The notes below the pieces were generated by a model. That model was not told where the DNA came from, searched no databases, and saw nothing but the letters and a program-made list of their open reading frames with translations. The translations under genes and the position numbers were made by a program. A DNA stretch of 42,244 nucleotides from contig WSYA01000015.1 in the NCBI GenBank assembly GCA_009773615.1, forward strand, positions 1-42,244, given 5' to 3'. How positions within the stretch are numbered: the first letter of the stretch is position 1; the number at the start of each line of letters is the position of its first letter. This document shows positions 1 through 8,037 of this stretch, in pieces. This stretch comes from Gallionellaceae bacterium. Its GTDB lineage: Bacteria > Pseudomonadota > Gammaproteobacteria > Burkholderiales > Gallionellaceae.

Positions 1-108
1 ACAGAGGGCTTTCGAAAGATCGGAAACGGGTCTTGGTGGCAGAACATTTGGCACGAAAAAGAGGCAAAAAACCTCCACGAAATGTCACTTAGCTCGGAAA
101 AGTTGTAA
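1..108 (+). CDS. Possible C-terminal tail of an unidentified protein
   Basis: Frame 1 is open from the window edge to a TAA at 106-108, giving 35 residues that end in SLSSEKL. The tail contains two adjacent Trp and a charged stretch and would be plausible as a protein C-terminus, but I do not recognise a family. An open run of this length can occur by chance, so this may be non-coding. The 120 bases between it and the queF stop are AT-rich and hold no gene I can see. Confidence 0.2.
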   Translation, partial: TEGFRKIGNGSWWQNIWHEKEAKNLHEMSLSSEKL

Positions 109-210
109 TTCAAATTTTGATGCAAATTTTTGTGTTGAATTGCACTGTTTTGCGTCCGCTGCAAGCCAAAATAGATCAACAACAATCGTCAAGAATACAT
201 AGCGATTAGC

Positions 211-232
211 GCTGAATCGCGGCGGATTCAGC
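211..232. other. 8-bp stem-loop overlapping the queF stop
   Basis: GCTGAATC (211-218) pairs perfectly with GATTCAGC (225-232) around a GC-rich 6-base loop. On the minus strand it spans the queF TGA (228-230), so it is placed to end or stabilise the queF transcript. No U-run follows it on the minus strand, so it does not meet the usual form of an intrinsic terminator. Confidence 0.35.
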
Positions 233-647
233 CGCGCGTATTCGATTGCGTGCTGAACTGGCTCAATTCGACAAACGGCGCAGGTTGCCAGCCGGGTTTG
301 CGGTGTTCGGCCACCACGTTGGTGAAGATACCGCCGCGCACGTAGAATTTGGCGGTGAGGCGCATGAAACGCGGTTGGGTCGCGGTAACCAGATCATCCA
401 AGATACGGTTGGTCACGTCTTCGTGAAAATGTCCTTCGTCGCGGAACGACCACATATATAGCTTGAGACTCTTCAACTCCACGCATTGTTCGTCGGCGAT
501 GTAATCCAATATCAGCGTGGCGAAGTCGGGTTGTCCAGTCTTGGGGCACAGGCAGGTGAATTCCGGTATCTCCATGTGGATGTGATAGTCGCGTTTGGCT
601 TGGGGATTGGGAAAGGTCTCTAAAATCTTAGTGGGTTGAGTGGTCAT
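228..647 (-). CDS. queF: NADPH-dependent 7-cyano-7-deazaguanine reductase QueF (short type)
   Basis: QueF reduces preQ0 to preQ1 in queuosine tRNA modification, in the cytoplasm. The 139-residue protein has the short, single-domain layout. The catalytic Cys34 and Asp41 lie in the segment [11 protein letters not shown]. The QueF motif follows as ELKSLKLY, then [11 protein letters not shown], which supplies substrate and NADPH contacts in the family. A longer frame opens at 686, but that ATG falls inside a perfect TATAAT on this strand (685-690), so it cannot be in the leader of its own mRNA. The start at 647 (MTTQPTKIL) fits the family. The Shine-Dalgarno is weak. The gene diverges from smc. 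Confidence 0.95.
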   Translation of the reverse strand: MTTQPTKILETFPNPQAKRDYHIHMEIPEFTCLCPKTGQPDFATLILDYIADEQCVELKSLKLYMWSFRDEGHFHEDVTNRILDDLVTATQPRFMRLTAKFYVRGGIFTNVVAEHRKPGWQPAPFVELSQFSTQSNTRG

Positions 648-686
648 TTTGTTGTGCTGCTCAGCTTGGGTTAGAATGGCGCGCAT

Positions 687-692
687 TATAAC
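687..692 (+). promoter_or_regulatory. Candidate smc -10 element
   Basis: TATAAC at 687-692 matches the sigma-70 -10 consensus at five of six bases and lies 26 bases before the smc start. No convincing -35 is seen at the proper distance. It shares four bases with the queF -10 on the opposite strand. Confidence 0.35.
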
Positions 693-712
693 GTTAGCCT
701 GAGTTAGCCTGA
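693..712. repeat. Tandem 10-bp direct repeat between queF and smc
   Basis: GTTAGCCTGA occurs twice head to tail (693-702 and 703-712) with no mismatch. It lies between the overlapping -10 elements and the smc start codon and covers the queF -35. It could be a paired binding site or a slippage duplication. Confidence 0.7.
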
Positions 713-718
713 ATCAAA

Positions 719-3700
719 TTGCGTCTATCCCATATCAAGCTTGCCGGATTTAAATCCTTCGTCGATCCCACGCATATCGCGCTGCCCGGGCAGCTCGTGG
801 GCGTCGTCGGACCGAACGGTTGCGGCAAGTCCAATGTGATCGACGCGTTGCGCTGGGTGCTGGGCGAGTCGCGCGCCTCGGCATTGCGCGGCGAATCCAT
901 GCAGGACGTGATTTTCAACGGCTCCGGCAATCGCAAGCCGGTATCGCGCGCCAGCGTCGAGCTGATCTTCGATAACTCGCTGGGTAAAGCTGCCGGACAA
1001 TGGTCGAGCTATGCCGAGATTTCCATCAAGCGCGTGCTACAGCGCGACGGCGAATCCAGCTACCACATCAACAACCAGCATGTGCGGCGCAAAGACATCA
1101 CCGACATCTTCCTCGGCACCGGCTTGGGCGCGCGCGCCTACGCCATCATCGAACAGGGCATGATCTCGCGCATCATCGAGGCCAAACCGGAAGAGTTGCG
1201 CGTATTTCTGGAAGAGGCGGCTGGCGTTTCCAAATACCGCGACCGTCGCCGCGAGACCGAGCTGCGCTTGGGCGACACCCGCGACAATCTGTTGCGCGTC
1301 AGCGACATCCTGCAAGAGCTCGACAAACAACTGGGGCATCTGGGCGAACAAGCCGAAGTGGCGAAGCAGTATCGCGAGCTGGAGGCCAAGCGCGAGATGA
1401 CGCAGCGTTTGCTATGGCTGGTGAACAAGCAGGAAGCGGAATCGCGCCGCGCGCGGCTGGCGCAACAGGTGGAAAAAACTAGGAACGAGCTTGAAGCCGA
1501 AATCGCCAAACTGCGCGAAGTGGAAAGCACGCTCGAAAGCACGCGCAGCGAGCATTTCGCGCTAGCGGATGCCTTGCATGCCAAGCAGGGCGACCTGTAC
1601 ACCACCAATGCCGAAGTGTCTCGACTGGAACAGCAAATCTCTTTCCTGAACGAGCAACGCAACCGTATGGCGCAGCAAATCGTCAACGGCGAGCGCCAGA
1701 TCGAGCAGCAGCGCGGTCAGCTACAGGGCTTGCAGTCGCTGTTGGCTCACTGGCAGCAGCAACAACAGGAAGCTGCTGTGCGCGTCGAGATCAGCGAGAA
1801 CCATGCGGAAAACGAGGCGCAACATCTGCCGCGCGTGGAAGATGCCGCGCGTGTTGCGCAGGAACGCCACAACACCGTGCAGCGCGAACAACTATTGGCA
1901 CAACAGCAGTTGCAATTAGCCGAAACGCAGCGCGGCCACATTCAGAGCAACTTGCAGCAATTGAGCGCACGCAAATCGCGTTTGCAACTCGAACAGGACA
2001 ACCTGCCGCAGCCCAACAACGAGTCGCTGGAACAGGCACAGCAGGAAATTGCCGAGATGCAGGTGGCGCACGAGGCGCAGCAGGAAATGCTGGCGCAACT
2101 GCAAGAACAGTTGCCGCTGGCGGATGGTGAACGGCGCGGCAAGCGTGTTGCGGCGCAGGAGTTAGAGCGCCAGTTGAGTCAGGTAGAAGCGCGGCTGAGT
2201 GCGCTCAAACAATTGCAATCGCAACTCGACAACGATAAAAATCTAAAGAGCTGGCTGGCGAAACACCAGTTGGATAATGCGCCGCGCCTGTGGCAAGCGG
2301 TGCGCATCGAGCAGGGCTGGGAAGATGCGCTGGAAGCGGTGCTGCGTGAGCGTTTGAACGCGCTGGCTTTGTCGCGTTTGGAAGATGCGGCGAGCTGGAA
2401 CGATGTGCCTCCGGCCAAATTGGCCGTGTTCGCCGCCAACGGCGCTCGCGCAAGCGTGGCTCAAGCGCACGCGGGACTGATGCCGCTGGCGAACTATGTG
2501 CGCTGCGAAGACCAGCAAGCCGTGCCGGTAGTGGAAGATTGGCTGTCCGGCGTGTATGCGGTGGCCGACTTGGCGCAAGCTTTGGCGCAGCGCGCGAACC
2601 TGCCGACGGGTGCGTGGCTGGTGACAGCGCAAGGCCATCTGGTCGGCGCGCACAGCGTGTTGTTTCATGCGCCGGATAGTCAGTTGCACGGCGTGTTGGC
2701 GCGCCAGCGCGAGATTGAAAATCTGCAACTCGAAGCGCAGCAACAAGCCGAATCGCTGGAGCGGGGTAAGCAGCTCATGGCGCAAGCGGAAGAAGCCTAT
2801 CAAGCCATCGAAAGCCGTATCGGTCCCGCGCGTGCATCCGGCAGCGAATTGCAGCAACGCCAGCACGCGCTGCAAATGCACATACTCAAATTGACGCAAG
2901 CCAATGAGCGCAGCCACGAGCGCCGCATGCAGATATCGCAGGAGATGCAGGAGTTGGCGGAACACGCCAATGAAGAACAGCGGCAACTGGAAGAGATCGC
3001 CGAACGCACGCTGATTCTGCGCGAGGACATGGCGACGCAACAGGAAGAAGCTGAACAGGCGCGCCAATTGTCGTATGAACAGGACGCGAAACTGCGCGAG
3101 CAGCGCGAGCGTTCGCAAAAAGCCCAGCATGAACTGCAAGAAGCGCGCTTCTTTGCCAAGACCTGCGTCGATAAAATCGGCGACCTCGACCACAACATCA
3201 AGCACAGTGTCACCACCTTGACACAACTGGAAGTCGCGCTGGCGCACACCCGCCATGAGCTCGCGAACATGGGCGATGACGTGAACCAGCAGCAATTGCA
3301 GGCCGCGCTGCAACAGCGGCAACTGCATGAGCAAGCCTTGGCCGAAGCGCGCAATGTGCTGGAACACGCCACGCTGAACCTCAACAAGCTGGAACAGGAA
3401 CGCATGCTGTGCGAACAGAAGCTCAATCCTTTGCGCGACAAAGTGAACGAAATTACGCTGAAGGAACAGGAAGCGCGTCTGCAGTTCGAGCAATGGGCAG
3501 AGCAACTGCAAGGCGTGGATGAAGCGCCATTGCTGTCTCATCTGGAGAGCAATCCGGCAAGGCCGGGCGCGATGCAAGCAGAGCTGGCGCGTTTGAGTGA
3601 CACTATCACCGCGCTCGGCGCGGTGAATCTGGCGGCGTTGGACGAATTGCAGGCGGCGCAAGAGCGCAAAGCTTATCTGGACGCGCAAGCGCTCGATCTG

Positions 3701-4243
3701 AACGAGGCCATGGAGACGCTCGAAGGCGCGATACGCCGCATTGACAAAGAATCGCGCGATCTGTTGATGGCGACTTATGACGAGGTAAACCGCCATCTGG
3801 CCGAGCTGTTCCCCGTGCTATTCGGCGGCGGCGATGCGCGTCTGGTGCTGACCGGCGAAGAAATTCTCGACAGCGGTGTGCAGGTGATGGCGCATCCTCC
3901 GGGCAAGAAAAACGCTTCCATTCATTTGCTCTCCGGCGGAGAAAAAGCGCTCACCGCCATCGCGCTGGTGTTTTCTCTGTTCCAGCTCAACCCCGCACCA
4001 TTCTGCCTGCTCGATGAGGTGGATGCGCCATTGGACGACACCAACACCGAGCGCTTGTGCAATCTCATCAAAAAAATGGCCGTGCATACCCAGTTTATCT
4101 TCATCAGCCATAACAAGATAACCATGGAACTGGCGCAGCAGCTGGTCGGCGTGACCATGCAGGAGCGCGGTGTTTCCAAGGTGGTGTCGGTGGACATCGA
4201 AGAAGCCCTGCGCATGCGCGATGAGAGCGCGGTAGCCGCGTAA
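719..4243 (+). CDS. smc: Chromosome segregation ATPase SMC
   Basis: SMC dimers with ScpA and ScpB form the bacterial condensin that organises and helps segregate the chromosome. The 1174-residue protein has the full architecture. The N-terminal ATPase half has Walker [10 protein letters not shown] at residues 31-39. A long Glu/Gln/Arg-rich coiled coil follows, then a hinge at roughly 505-660, a second coiled coil, the ABC signature LLSGGEKAL around 1070-1078, and Walker [11 protein letters not shown] with Asp1099 and Glu1100. The start is TTG at 719, giving [18 protein letters not shown], the usual N-terminus; no ATG nearby fits. There is no clear Shine-Dalgarno. guaB follows after 77 bases with its own promoter. 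Confidence 0.97.
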   Translation: MRLSHIKLAGFKSFVDPTHIALPGQLVGVVGPNGCGKSNVIDALRWVLGESRASALRGESMQDVIFNGSGNRKPVSRASVELIFDNSLGKAAGQWSSYAEISIKRVLQRDGESSYHINNQHVRRKDITDIFLGTGLGARAYAIIEQGMISRIIEAKPEELRVFLEEAAGVSKYRDRRRETELRLGDTRDNLLRVSDILQELDKQLGHLGEQAEVAKQYRELEAKREMTQRLLWLVNKQEAESRRARLAQQVEKTRNELEAEIAKLREVESTLESTRSEHFALADALHAKQGDLYTTNAEVSRLEQQISFLNEQRNRMAQQIVNGERQIEQQRGQLQGLQSLLAHWQQQQQEAAVRVEISENHAENEAQHLPRVEDAARVAQERHNTVQREQLLAQQQLQLAETQRGHIQSNLQQLSARKSRLQLEQDNLPQPNNESLEQAQQEIAEMQVAHEAQQEMLAQLQEQLPLADGERRGKRVAAQELERQLSQVEARLSALKQLQSQLDNDKNLKSWLAKHQLDNAPRLWQAVRIEQGWEDALEAVLRERLNALALSRLEDAASWNDVPPAKLAVFAANGARASVAQAHAGLMPLANYVRCEDQQAVPVVEDWLSGVYAVADLAQALAQRANLPTGAWLVTAQGHLVGAHSVLFHAPDSQLHGVLARQREIENLQLEAQQQAESLERGKQLMAQAEEAYQAIESRIGPARASGSELQQRQHALQMHILKLTQANERSHERRMQISQEMQELAEHANEEQRQLEEIAERTLILREDMATQQEEAEQARQLSYEQDAKLREQRERSQKAQHELQEARFFAKTCVDKIGDLDHNIKHSVTTLTQLEVALAHTRHELANMGDDVNQQQLQAALQQRQLHEQALAEARNVLEHATLNLNKLEQERMLCEQKLNPLRDKVNEITLKEQEARLQFEQWAEQLQGVDEAPLLSHLESNPARPGAMQAELARLSDTITALGAVNLAALDELQAAQERKAYLDAQALDLNEAMETLEGAIRRIDKESRDLLMATYDEVNRHLAELFPVLFGGGDARLVLTGEEILDSGVQVMAHPPGKKNASIHLLSGGEKALTAIALVFSLFQLNPAPFCLLDEVDAPLDDTNTERLCNLIKKMAVHTQFIFISHNKITMELAQQLVGVTMQERGVSKVVSVDIEEALRMRDESAVAA

Positions 4244-4286
4244 CAGGTCAAGTTGCTTTAGCAGTACGTGGCGAGGCTAATTCTTT

Positions 4287-4295
4287 TGATATAAT
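4287..4295 (+). promoter_or_regulatory. Extended -10 promoter of guaB
   Basis: TGATATAAT (4287-4295) is a perfect extended -10 (TGn plus TATAAT). The region 16-18 bases upstream has no recognisable -35, as is usual for extended -10 promoters. Transcription should begin near 4302, placing the AGAGGA ribosome site (4307-4312) close to the 5' end. An in-frame upstream ATG at 4294 lies inside the -10 and is excluded as a start. Confidence 0.7.
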
Positions 4296-4320
4296 GCGCG
4301 CTTTGCAGAGGACGGTATTC

Positions 4321-5781
4321 ATGCGCATTATTCAAAAAGCTCTCACCTTCGACGATGTCTTGCTGGTTCCGGCACACTCAAATGTCTTGCCGCGCGATGT
4401 GAGCCTGCGTACCAAGCTCACTCGAAAAATTTCCCTGAATATCCCTTTGATGTCCGCCGCGATGGACACGGTGACGGAGTCGCGTTTGGCGATTGCGCTG
4501 GCACAGGAAGGCGGCATCGGCATTGTGCACAAGAACATGTCTTCGCAGGCTCAGGCGGACAAGGTTTCCAAGGTTAAGCGTTTTGAAAGCGGCGTGGTAA
4601 AAGATCCCGTCACCGTATCGCCCGATATGACGGTGCGCGAAGTACTGAATCTGACGCGTAAATTTAAAATTTCCGGCTTGCCGGTAGTGCAGGGAAACCA
4701 GCTGGTCGGCATCGTGACCAACCGCGACCTACGCTTTGAAACCCGGCTGGATCAGCCGGTGCGAGCCATCATGACACCGCGCGAGCGGCTCATCACCGTT
4801 AAAGAAAACGCCCAGCTGGAAGAGGCGCGCAGCCTGATGCACGAGCATCGTATCGAGCGCGTGCTGGTGGTGAACGACGCGTTCGAGTTGCGTGGCCTGA
4901 TGACGGTGAAAGATATTCTGAAGTCCAACGAGCATCCCAATGCTTGTAAGGATGATCAAGGGCGTTTGCGCGTCGGCGCTGCGGTGGGCGTGGGAGAGGG
5001 CACCGAAGAGCGCGTCACTTTGTTGGCGGAAGCCGGTGTGGATGTGATCGTGGTCGATACCGCGCACGGCCATTCGCAAGGCGTGCTTGATCGCGTGCAG
5101 TGGGTCAAAAAGAACTTCCCCAAGATCGAAGTTATCGGCGGCAATATCGCGACCGGTGCTGCTGCACGCGAATTGATCGACCACGGCGCGGACGGCGTTA
5201 AAGTGGGCATCGGCCCCGGCTCGATTTGTACCACGCGCATCGTGGCGGGTGTGGGCGTACCGCAGATCACCGCAATCCAAAACGTGGCCGAGGCGTTGCG
5301 CGGCACCGGTGTGCCGCTGATCGCGGACGGCGGTGTACGTTTCTCGGGCGATATATCCAAGGCGATTGCAGCGGGGGCGAATGTGGTGATGTTGGGCGGT
5401 TTGTTCGCCGGCACGGAAGAGGCACCGGGCGAGATCGAATTGTTCCAGGGCCGTTCGTACAAATCGTATCGCGGCATGGGTAGCTTGGGCGCGATGCAGC
5501 AAGGCTCCAGCGACCGCTATTTTCAAGACAACGAAGGCAATCAGGACAAACTGGTACCCGAAGGTGTCGAAGGACGCGTGCCTTACAAGGGCAGCGTGCT
5601 GGCCGTGATTCACCAGCTGATGGGCGGCTTGCGTGCGAGCATGGGTTACCTTGGCTGCGAAAGCATTGATGCGGTGCATGAGCGTGCTGAATTTGTGCAG
5701 ATCACGGCTGCGGGTATTCGCGAGTCGCATGTGCATGATGTGCAGATCACCAAAGAAGCCCCTAATTATCATATTGACTAG
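4321..5781 (+). CDS. guaB: Inosine-5'-monophosphate dehydrogenase
   Basis: GuaB oxidises IMP to XMP with NAD+, the first committed step to GMP. The 486-residue protein matches the bacterial length. It has a TIM barrel beginning [16 protein letters not shown] and two CBS domains inserted at about residues 90-205. The catalytic loop GPGSICTTR carries the nucleophile Cys303 (E. coli Cys305), and the flap region has GRVPYKG. The ATG at 4321 is chosen because it gives the canonical [15 protein letters not shown] and has AGAGGA 8 bases upstream. guaA follows, but a 453-bp inverted-repeat unit with its own gene now separates the two. Confidence 0.98.
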   Translation: MRIIQKALTFDDVLLVPAHSNVLPRDVSLRTKLTRKISLNIPLMSAAMDTVTESRLAIALAQEGGIGIVHKNMSSQAQADKVSKVKRFESGVVKDPVTVSPDMTVREVLNLTRKFKISGLPVVQGNQLVGIVTNRDLRFETRLDQPVRAIMTPRERLITVKENAQLEEARSLMHEHRIERVLVVNDAFELRGLMTVKDILKSNEHPNACKDDQGRLRVGAAVGVGEGTEERVTLLAEAGVDVIVVDTAHGHSQGVLDRVQWVKKNFPKIEVIGGNIATGAAARELIDHGADGVKVGIGPGSICTTRIVAGVGVPQITAIQNVAEALRGTGVPLIADGGVRFSGDISKAIAAGANVVMLGGLFAGTEEAPGEIELFQGRSYKSYRGMGSLGAMQQGSSDRYFQDNEGNQDKLVPEGVEGRVPYKGSVLAVIHQLMGGLRASMGYLGCESIDAVHERAEFVQITAAGIRESHVHDVQITKEAPNYHID

Positions 5782-5785
5782 TTGG

Positions 5786-6238
5786 TAGTCGTTAGACGTT
5801 AGTCGCTAGTTAAAGTCAAAACCGTGTAGCGACAAAGCCAACTAATAACTAACGACTATATATGGCAGGATACAGGGATCTCAAAGTTTGGCAGGCAAGT
5901 ATGCGGTTGGCCGGTGAGATTTATCGGTTGAGCGCGCAGTTCCCTAAGCATGAAGTTTATGGGCTTACCAGTCAGATTCAACGTTCTGCGGTTTCAGTGC
6001 CATCAAACATTGCTGAAGGTCACGGGCGTAACTCCCCCAAGGAGTTTAATCATTTCTTGGGGGTTGCCAGCGGCTCATTAGCAGAACTGGAAACTCAACT
6101 GATACTCGCACAACAATTTGCCTACCTGACCGAAGATGAAATTGCCTCCCCACTCCAACTTTCCGATGAAATCGGAAAAATGCTAAGAGGTCTGCAAAAG
6201 TCCCTCCTCTCCAACTAACGACTAGCGTCTAACGACTA
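5786..6238 (+). mobile_element. 453-bp unit: four-helix-bundle gene between 26-bp inverted repeats
   Basis: A 26-base arm at 5786-5811 matches the reverse complement of 6213-6238 at 24 of 26 positions. The arms are built from heptamers related to ACTAACG. A third, shorter arm at 5840-5858 pairs with the left arm to form a local hairpin around a 28-base spacer, just before the start of the enclosed gene. A TGACTA occurs just outside each end (5775-5780 and 6240-6245) and could be a target duplication, although it also resembles the repeat unit. A gene-less relative with a similar spacer lies at 15362-15445. The inverted-repeat geometry is plain; mobility is inferred, since no transposase is encoded. 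Confidence 0.6.
5862..6218 (+). CDS. Four-helix-bundle protein (23S rRNA intervening-sequence family)
   Basis: This 118-residue protein has the hallmark pattern of the S23/IVS four-helix-bundle family: an N-terminal FRDL/YRDLKVWQ-type opening, QIQRSAVSVPSNIAEGHGR in the middle, and GSLAELETQL after it. Relatives are known as ORFs within 23S rRNA intervening sequences and as free-standing genes. No enzymatic role is established, and nucleic-acid binding has been proposed for related proteins. The start ATG is 3 bases after the inner repeat arm and has no Shine-Dalgarno. Its TAA lies inside the right repeat arm. The gene is an extra between guaB and guaA, which are often adjacent, and belongs with the flanking repeats. 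Confidence 0.85.
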   Translation: MAGYRDLKVWQASMRLAGEIYRLSAQFPKHEVYGLTSQIQRSAVSVPSNIAEGHGRNSPKEFNHFLGVASGSLAELETQLILAQQFAYLTEDEIASPLQLSDEIGKMLRGLQKSLLSN

Positions 6239-7825
6239 ATGACTACTCATCAAAAAATCCTCATCCTAGATTTCGGTTCTCAATACACCCAGCTGATCGC
6301 CCGGCGTGTGCGCGAAGCTAACGTCTATTGCGAACTGCATCCGTGGGATATGGGGGATGCTGACATCAAAGCTTTCGCGCCATCCGGCATTATTCTTTCC
6401 GGCGGCCCGAACTCGGTCTATGAAGATGAGACGCCGAAAGCACCACAAGCAGTGTTTGAGCTGGGCGTGCCGGTGCTGGGCATTTGCTACGGCATGCAGA
6501 CGATGGCAGCGCAACTAGGTGGCGCGGTCGAAAGCGGTAAGGTGCGCGAGTTTGGTTATGCGGAGATCCGCGCGCAGGGGCATTCAAAGCTGTTCAGCGG
6601 CATTCAGGACAAGAGCAATGCGCAAGGCCACGGCTTGCTCGATGTGTGGATGAGCCACGGCGATAAGGTGACCAAGTTGCCGCAAGGTTTCTCGGTGATT
6701 GCCTCTAATGAAGCGACACCTATCGCCGCGATGGCCGATGAGGCGCGCCGCTTCTACGCGGTGCAGTTCCATCCCGAAGTCACCCACACCTATCAGGGTA
6801 AAGCCCTGTTGGGACGATTCGTGCACGATATTTGCGGTTGCGGGCAGGATTGGAATATGCCGGACTACATCAGCGAAGCAGTGGAAAAAATCCGCGCTCA
6901 AGTCGGTAACGAGGAAGTTATTCTGGGGTTGTCCGGCGGAGTGGACTCATCCGTCGCTGCGGCGTTGCTGCATCGCGCGATTGGGGCTCAACTGACCTGT
7001 GTCTTCGTGGATAACGGGTTGCTGCGTTTGAACGAAGCCGAGCAGGTGATGGAGACCTTCGCACAGAATCTGGGCGTAAAAGTGATTCACGTGGATGCCA
7101 GCGCTGAATTTTTGAAGCACCTGACGGGCGTTTCCGATCCCGAGCAAAAGCGCAAAATCATCGGGCGCGAGTTCGTCGAGGTATTCCAGCGCGAATCCGC
7201 CAAGCTGAAACAGGCCAAGTGGTTGGCGCAAGGCACGATTTATCCCGACGTGATCGAATCCGCCGGAGCCAAGACCAAGAAGGCGCATGCCATTAAATCC
7301 CACCACAATGTGGGAGGCTTACCCGATTCGCTGCATCTCAAACTGCTGGAGCCGTTGCGTGAGCTGTTTAAAGATGAGGTGCGCGAACTCGGCGTAGCGC
7401 TTGGGCTACCGGCCGATATGGTGTATCGCCATCCTTTCCCCGGCCCCGGTTTGGGCGTGCGCATTCTGGGTGAAGTGAAAAAAGAATACGCCGATCTGTT
7501 GCGTCGCGCCGATGCCATCTTTATGGAAGAGTTACGCAACACGCGCGATGCTTCCGGCAAGACTTGGTATGAGCTGACTTCGCAAGCCTTCACGGTGTTC
7601 CTGCCGGTGAAGAGCGTCGGCGTGATGGGCGACGGGCGCACCTATGAATGGGTGGTGGCCTTACGTGCCGTGCAGACACAAGATTTTATGACGGCGCACT
7701 GGGCCGAGTTGCCTTATGCGTTGCTGGGTAAGGTGTCCAACCGCATTATCAACGAAGTACGCGGTATCAACCGCGTAGTGTTCGACATATCGGGCAAGCC
7801 TCCTGCGACCATCGAGTGGGAGTGA
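6239..7825 (+). CDS. guaA: GMP synthase (glutamine-hydrolysing)
   Basis: GuaA converts XMP, glutamine and ATP to GMP. The 528 residues comprise a class I glutamine amidotransferase domain with nucleophile Cys83 in GICYGMQ and the His/Glu pair in HPEVTHT. An ATP pyrophosphatase domain follows with the P-loop LSGGVDSS (Ser232-Ser238), then the dimerisation domain with [12 protein letters not shown]. The start is fixed by the canonical N-terminus [19 protein letters not shown]. The ATG abuts the inverted-repeat arm ending at 6238, and the 25 bases before it are repeat sequence with no purine-rich ribosome site. Translation may depend on coupling to the small gene ending 20 bases upstream. Confidence 0.98.
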   Translation: MTTHQKILILDFGSQYTQLIARRVREANVYCELHPWDMGDADIKAFAPSGIILSGGPNSVYEDETPKAPQAVFELGVPVLGICYGMQTMAAQLGGAVESGKVREFGYAEIRAQGHSKLFSGIQDKSNAQGHGLLDVWMSHGDKVTKLPQGFSVIASNEATPIAAMADEARRFYAVQFHPEVTHTYQGKALLGRFVHDICGCGQDWNMPDYISEAVEKIRAQVGNEEVILGLSGGVDSSVAAALLHRAIGAQLTCVFVDNGLLRLNEAEQVMETFAQNLGVKVIHVDASAEFLKHLTGVSDPEQKRKIIGREFVEVFQRESAKLKQAKWLAQGTIYPDVIESAGAKTKKAHAIKSHHNVGGLPDSLHLKLLEPLRELFKDEVRELGVALGLPADMVYRHPFPGPGLGVRILGEVKKEYADLLRRADAIFMEELRNTRDASGKTWYELTSQAFTVFLPVKSVGVMGDGRTYEWVVALRAVQTQDFMTAHWAELPYALLGKVSNRIINEVRGINRVVFDISGKPPATIEWE

Positions 7826-8037
7826 TGTTTCTCCAATAGTTAGCGCAATAACATGAGTTTGATGCGCGGCGTGTTGTAGCGAACAGGGTATTTTTGCCCC
7901 GCCAGCGTCGCGCATACGAACCTCGCATAAAGAAATAGGCCGGTTTTCCGTCTCTTTTCGGCACATGCCGTAAATCCCAAGCTGCTACCTTAGCGTCAAG
8001 CCAGATTCTTGGTTATATAACGCCAATGAGGTAGATC

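Larger units (their letters stand above)
685..713 (-). promoter_or_regulatory. Predicted queF promoter
   Basis: Read on the minus strand, a perfect TATAAT lies at 685-690 with a weak TTCAGG -35 at 708-713 and a 17-base spacer. Transcription should begin near 678, leaving a leader of about 30 bases before the queF ATG at 647. The -10 overlaps a plus-strand TATAAC (687-692) that could serve smc. Confidence 0.6.

Noticed and set aside
725..4111. Long open frames antisense to smc, up to 517 codons
   Set aside because: They come from the codon bias of the long Gln/Glu/Arg-rich coiled coil read backwards. They lack ribosome sites and recognisable motifs, while smc itself is complete.
4294..4320. 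Upstream ATG adding nine residues to GuaB
   Set aside because: It lies within the -10 element TATAAT, so it would not be in the transcript. The ATG at 4321 has the ribosome site and the canonical N-terminus.
4729..5772. A 347-codon frame antisense to guaB
   Set aside because: It is a shadow of guaB. Its His/Ala/Arg-rich translation has no domain, and the plus-strand gene is unambiguous.
7925..7965. Loose similarity of the guaA downstream gap to 42017-42060 (both with ATAAA, GGCC and a CC-rich/T-rich run ending CTTTTC)
   Set aside because: The match needs gaps and is largely low-complexity T-runs. I cannot exclude chance without an alignment.
7661..7966. Minus-strand frames running from the guaA 3' end into the gap
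   Set aside because: They overlap conserved guaA coding sequence, lack ribosome sites and show no family motif.
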